Shown piece after piece: positions 24,224 through 27,241 of a DNA stretch of 27,241 nucleotides. Below the pieces are notes generated by a model. It was not told the origin of the DNA. It made no database searches and saw only the letters and a program-made list of their open reading frames with translations. Positions within the stretch are counted from its first letter, which is position 1, and every line of letters starts with the position of its first letter. Source of the stretch: UBA7398 sp947491605 (GTDB taxonomy: Bacteria > Actinomycetota > Actinomycetes > Nanopelagicales > Nanopelagicaceae); NCBI GenBank assembly GCA_947491605.1, contig CANLJW010000016.1:1-27241 (forward strand), read 5' to 3'. Made by a program: the position numbers and the translations under genes.

Positions 24224-24927
24224 GCGCGTTTTCCAACTTTCTCTGTAGTTGTTTTCTTCATTAACTTTGGAATAAATGTGGTGCAAACGCCATCGCCATG
24301 CGCGATAGTTGCTAGCCGTTGTACATGCGTCCCGGTCAATCTAGAAAATGCAGCTGTCTCGGCTTCGCAAAGTTCTGGAAATTGTGCGGCGACGTGTGCA
24401 ATCGGACAATGGTGTTGGCAAAGTTCTTGGCCAATGCCTTGATCGTGAATATTGGCGGCAAAACCTTCACTGCTAAGAAATTCGGCAAGTGCTGTGAATT
24501 TTGCAGCGTCGGTCTTTGCTTTAGCCATAAACGGTTTCGCTTTTCGTTCCAGATCTTCAGCGCGCGCATTCGCAAAACCCGCGACCATCGCTGCGCCAGA
24601 TTCGGAGTTCATATATTTAATCGCTAAGAGGGCGAGATCGTCATAAGAATGTTCAAATTCTTCGCGGCCAATTTCAGTCACCACGAAAACTTTTGATGGG
24701 CGACCACGTCCCCTGGTGTTTGAACTGTGTTGATATGGCTCCCGCGCTTCTAGCAATCCATCTTTTACTAAAGCATCAAGATGGCGGCGCACCCCAGCCG
24801 GCGTTATATGCAATCGCTCCGCCAGCGCTACCGCGGTCGAAGGGCCAGCTTCTAAAATTGCCCGGGCTAACCGATCTCGGGTTTTTAGATCTTCGCTTGG
24901 CAGCGTCTGAGTGGAGGTCTTTTTCAC
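24220..24927 (-). CDS. sufR: SufR, Fe-S cluster-sensing transcriptional repressor
   Basis: DeoR/ArsR-like repressor of the suf operon that senses Fe-S status. The 235-residue protein has an N-terminal winged helix (residues about 17-90) with AVALAERLHITPAGVRRHLDAL. A C-terminal sensor part has four cysteines, C170, C174, C187 and C215 (LCQHHCPIAH, PELCEAE, GDGVCTTF), the expected [4Fe-4S] ligand set. The start is GTG at 24927; the upstream frame has no start codon before an in-frame TAG. The GTG lies inside a SufR operator candidate, so the gene probably represses itself. It is divergent from ctaA. Confidence 0.94.
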   Translation of the reverse strand: MKKTSTQTLPSEDLKTRDRLARAILEAGPSTAVALAERLHITPAGVRRHLDALVKDGLLEAREPYQHSSNTRGRGRPSKVFVVTEIGREEFEHSYDDLALLAIKYMNSESGAAMVAGFANARAEDLERKAKPFMAKAKTDAAKFTALAEFLSSEGFAANIHDQGIGQELCQHHCPIAHVAAQFPELCEAETAAFSRLTGTHVQRLATIAHGDGVCTTFIPKLMKKTTTEKVGKRA

Positions 24928-24938
24928 AACAGTAGTGT
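24924..24938 (-). promoter_or_regulatory. Candidate SufR operator (ACACT-N5-TGTGA)
   Basis: The minus strand reads ACACT-ACTGT-TGTGA. This is exactly the spaced repeat I recall being reported for Mycobacterium tuberculosis SufR at its own promoter. An inner repeat CAACA-N4-TGTTG overlaps it. The site spans about -11 to +4 relative to the sufR GTG, so bound SufR would block both -10 melting and initiation. Confidence 0.7.
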
Positions 24939-24996
24939 TGCGTAATTCGCCCTAAACCGCCAATCCAACCTCAGCTCTTCAAGGCCGTGTCCACAA

Positions 24997-25008
24997 TAAG
25001 GTTCGGGT
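24997..25008 (+). promoter_or_regulatory. ctaA -10 element (TAAGGT, 6 nt from ATG)
   Basis: TAAGGT at 24997-25002 is followed by TCGGGT and the ATG at 25009. No Shine-Dalgarno and no clear -35 are seen. The leaderless spacing is as in the other operon heads. Confidence 0.45.
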
Positions 25009-25881
25009 ATGTCCCGAATTGAACGTTTCTTTCTAAGCCTTTTGGTCTTATTTCAAGCAGCGATCGTCGTTACTGGCGGCGCAGTTCGTTTAACTGGTTC
25101 GGGCCTTGGGTGCCCAACTTGGCCAGAGTGCACACCGGGTTCAATCACTCCACTACCTGATCAAATTGAAGGCAAGTTCCATTCCTGGATTGAGTTCGGA
25201 AATCGCCTTCTAACTTTTGCGCTACTTCTTGCAGCGTTAGCCGTAATTGTTATCGTGATTAGACGCCGAGCAAAAGAATTACGGTGGCTAGCGCTCGGTC
25301 AAATCGCTGGCATTTTTGGTCAAGGAGTATTGGGTGGCATCACCGTACTGACTGATTTAAATCCAATTCCAGTTGCTGGCCACTTCTTACTTTCAATTGT
25401 ATTAATAGCTGGTGCGCTTTCATTACGACAACGAGCGTTGGGTAAAGATCTTAAAATTCAATTACGTTCCACTACGAAGAAATTAGCACAGGCTGTCGTT
25501 GCGCTTAGCGTTGTAGTTATTGCACTTGGAACGATCGTGACTGGAACTGGGCCGCATGCCGGAGATGCACAAGCTAAACGTTTTGATTTTGATCCAGAAT
25601 TAATATCACGGATTCATGCTGAGGTCGTCATTATATTTGTTCTGTTCACTATCGCTCTTTTTTTCACAGTGCGAATGAGTGAAAGTACGGAAGTACAACG
25701 CAATTTTGGCCGAAAAGTTTTATTACTATTAACGGTTTCACTTGCTCAAGGTTTAATCGGATATGTGCAGTACTTCAACGGATTGCCAATTATCTTGGTT
25801 GGCTTTCACCTATTAGGGGCTACGCTAATTTGGATTTCTGCTTGGAATCTAGCCATTACTGGAAAGGTATTCTCGCGATGA
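25009..25881 (+). CDS. ctaA: Heme A synthase (COX15/CtaA)
   Basis: Membrane enzyme that oxidises the C8 methyl of heme O to make heme A for aa3-type cytochrome oxidase. The 290-residue protein has eight predicted transmembrane helices. The extracytoplasmic cysteine pair C35/C41 lies in GLGCPTWPEC. Four conserved histidines are visible: H58 (KFHSWIEF), H125 (VAGHFLLS), H203 (RIHAEVV) and H267 (GFHLLGA), matching the two heme sites. It starts without a ribosome-binding site and overlaps tkt by 4 nt. The usual partner ctaB (heme O synthase), often near ctaA and tkt in actinobacteria, is not in this window. Confidence 0.94.
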   Translation: MSRIERFFLSLLVLFQAAIVVTGGAVRLTGSGLGCPTWPECTPGSITPLPDQIEGKFHSWIEFGNRLLTFALLLAALAVIVIVIRRRAKELRWLALGQIAGIFGQGVLGGITVLTDLNPIPVAGHFLLSIVLIAGALSLRQRALGKDLKIQLRSTTKKLAQAVVALSVVVIALGTIVTGTGPHAGDAQAKRFDFDPELISRIHAEVVIIFVLFTIALFFTVRMSESTEVQRNFGRKVLLLLTVSLAQGLIGYVQYFNGLPIILVGFHLLGATLIWISAWNLAITGKVFSR

Positions 25882-27241
25882 CCGTGCCATTAAATAGAGT
25901 TCCATGGAATAGCGTTGATGATGCCGCGGTCAACGTAGCTCGGGCGCTAGCTATGGATGCTGTACAAATGGTCGGGAATGGTCATCCTGGTACCGCAATG
26001 ACGCTCGCTCCCGTTGCATATACCCTTTTTCAAAGGTTCTTAAAGCATGATCCAAGTGATCCAAATTGGTTGGGTCGCGATCGATTTGTTCTCTCTTGTG
26101 GCCATTCATCGTTAACCCTTTATATTCAATTGTTATTCAGTGGTTACGGTGTAGAACTTAATGATATAAAAAATTTCCGCACTTGGGGATCGTTAACACC
26201 TGGCCATCCCGAATATGGACATACTGCCGGAGTCGAGACAACGACCGGACCGCTAGGCCAAGGTATTGCAAATGGTGTTGGTATGGCGATGGCCGCTCGA
26301 TATGAACGCGGTTTATTTGATTCAGAAAATTCCGGAGTTAGCCCCTTTGATCACAATATCTGGGTTATTTGTTCAGATGGAGATCTCCAAGAAGGTGTTA
26401 GCGCCGAAGCTTCCTCACTTGCAGGGGTACAAAAACTTGGAAACCTTAAAGTAATTTATGACGACAATCGAATTTCGATTGAGGGCGACACTCACTTAGC
26501 TTTCAATGAAGATGTTTCGATGCGCTACAAATCTTACGGCTGGAACGTGATTGAAGTAGCAACAATGAGCAATGGCGATGTTGATCGAGATGCGTTAGAG
26601 AAAGCAATGGATGCTGCAGTTTCCGAAGAAGATAAGCCAACTTTGATTAGATTGAAAACGGTTATTGCATGGCCCGCTCCAGCTTTGCAAAATACCGCTA
26701 AGAGCCATGGCTCCGCGTTGGGAGCAGAAGAAGTGGCTGCCACTAAAAAAGTTTTAGGTTTAGACCCTGAAGTTGACTTTTACTTCCCAAGCGAAGTTGA
26801 AAGCCATGTCCGAGCTGTTAAAACCCGTGGCGCTGCTCTAAAAGCGGAATGGCAGAAAGATTTTGATCTCTGGCGGAAAAATAATCAAGAACGCGCAAAC
26901 TTATTACAACGGCTACAGCTAAAAGAATTACCCGTGAATTGGGAAGAGACGCTCCCAACTTTTCCAATTGAAAAAGAGATTGCAACTAGAAAAGCATCGG
27001 GCGAGACTATTCAAGCGCTAGCAAGCACGCTCCCAGAATTTTGGGGCGGCTCAGCAGACCTTGCTGAGAGCAATAACACCACTATTGAAGGTGGCGGATC
27101 TTTCTTGCCGTTATCTAGCGGGCTCAAGAACGCAAACCCCTACGGTCGAATTATTCATTACGGAATTCGTGAGCACGCTATGGGTTCAATCATGAATGGC
27201 ATCGCACTTCATGGGTTAACGAAAACTTTTGGTGGCACCTT
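25878..27241 (+). CDS. tkt: Transketolase (3' end beyond the window)
   Basis: Thiamine diphosphate enzyme that moves two-carbon units between sugar phosphates in the pentose phosphate pathway. The window contains the first 454 codons of an expected ~690. The frame starts at ATG 25878, overlapping the ctaA stop (ATGA), and runs open to the edge. Visible motifs: MVGNGHPGTAMTLAP near the N-terminus (substrate and cofactor histidine), TPGHPEYGHTAGVETTTGP (ThDP-side histidines), and the ThDP/Mg motif SDGDLQEG followed by YDDNRISIEGD. The pyrimidine-binding domain begins with WGGSADLAESNNT and YGIREHAMG near the end. Coupling of tkt to ctaA is seen in this operon; the functional link is unclear. 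Confidence 0.96.
   Translation, partial: MTVPLNRVPWNSVDDAAVNVARALAMDAVQMVGNGHPGTAMTLAPVAYTLFQRFLKHDPSDPNWLGRDRFVLSCGHSSLTLYIQLLFSGYGVELNDIKNFRTWGSLTPGHPEYGHTAGVETTTGPLGQGIANGVGMAMAARYERGLFDSENSGVSPFDHNIWVICSDGDLQEGVSAEASSLAGVQKLGNLKVIYDDNRISIEGDTHLAFNEDVSMRYKSYGWNVIEVATMSNGDVDRDALEKAMDAAVSEEDKPTLIRLKTVIAWPAPALQNTAKSHGSALGAEEVAATKKVLGLDPEVDFYFPSEVESHVRAVKTRGAALKAEWQKDFDLWRKNNQERANLLQRLQLKELPVNWEETLPTFPIEKEIATRKASGETIQALASTLPEFWGGSADLAESNNTTIEGGGSFLPLSSGLKNANPYGRIIHYGIREHAMGSIMNGIALHGLTKTFGGT

Noticed and set aside
24224..24286. 21-residue N-terminal extension of SufB
   Set aside because: It lies within sufR; the ATG at 24223 overlaps the sufR stop and gives the standard SufB N-terminus.

Overview
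This window is a compact, AT-leaning stretch of bacterial chromosome, most likely from an actinobacterium. The markers are an rrn leader with the actinobacterial GAGAACTCAA element, a mabA/inhA-like fabG-fabI pair, a SufR-SufB-SufD-Rieske-SufC-SufS-SufU-SufT operon, DUF3099, and a divergent ctaA followed by tkt. The low GC by eye, near-zero intergenic spacing and many ATGA or TAATG overlaps resemble streamlined freshwater Actinobacteria of the acI/Nanopelagicales type. That assignment is inference; the 353 nt of 16S present could test it. No mobile elements, CRISPR arrays, tRNAs or prophage genes were seen.

Layout. 1-353 is the 5' part of a 16S rRNA gene (minus strand). 354-835 is its leader and promoter region, with two promoter candidates. 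836-8226 is a minus-strand operon argC-argJ-argB-argD-argR-argH-tyrS, which converts N-acetylglutamyl phosphate precursors towards arginine but lacks argF and argG. Its promoter carries two tandem ARG boxes. 8274-11767 is pheS-pheT. 11818-13869 is infC-rpmI-rplT followed by a SpoU-family RNA methyltransferase; infC has a non-canonical ATC start and a leader of about 200 nt. 14115-15592 is fabG-fabI (type II fatty acid synthesis). 15671-16707 is a short plus-strand pair, DUF3099 and SURF1, convergent with and overlapping the last gene of the long suf operon. 16690-24927 is that operon: SufR repressor, SufB/D/C scaffold, a Rieske protein, SufS/SufU sulfur delivery, SufT, and an ABC exporter. 25009-27241 (plus strand) is heme A synthase ctaA overlapping a truncated transketolase.

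How it fits together. The window is housekeeping: arginine, fatty acid, Fe-S and heme A synthesis plus translation. SURF1 and CtaA both serve assembly of an aa3-type oxidase, implying an aerobe. The most informative signals are regulatory. At six of the seven protein-coding operon heads without a Shine-Dalgarno leader, a TANNNT -10 hexamer sits exactly 6 nt before the start codon, the signature of leaderless mRNAs. ArgR and SufR operator candidates sit exactly where they would block such promoters. I did not find a convincing undescribed multi-gene system here.
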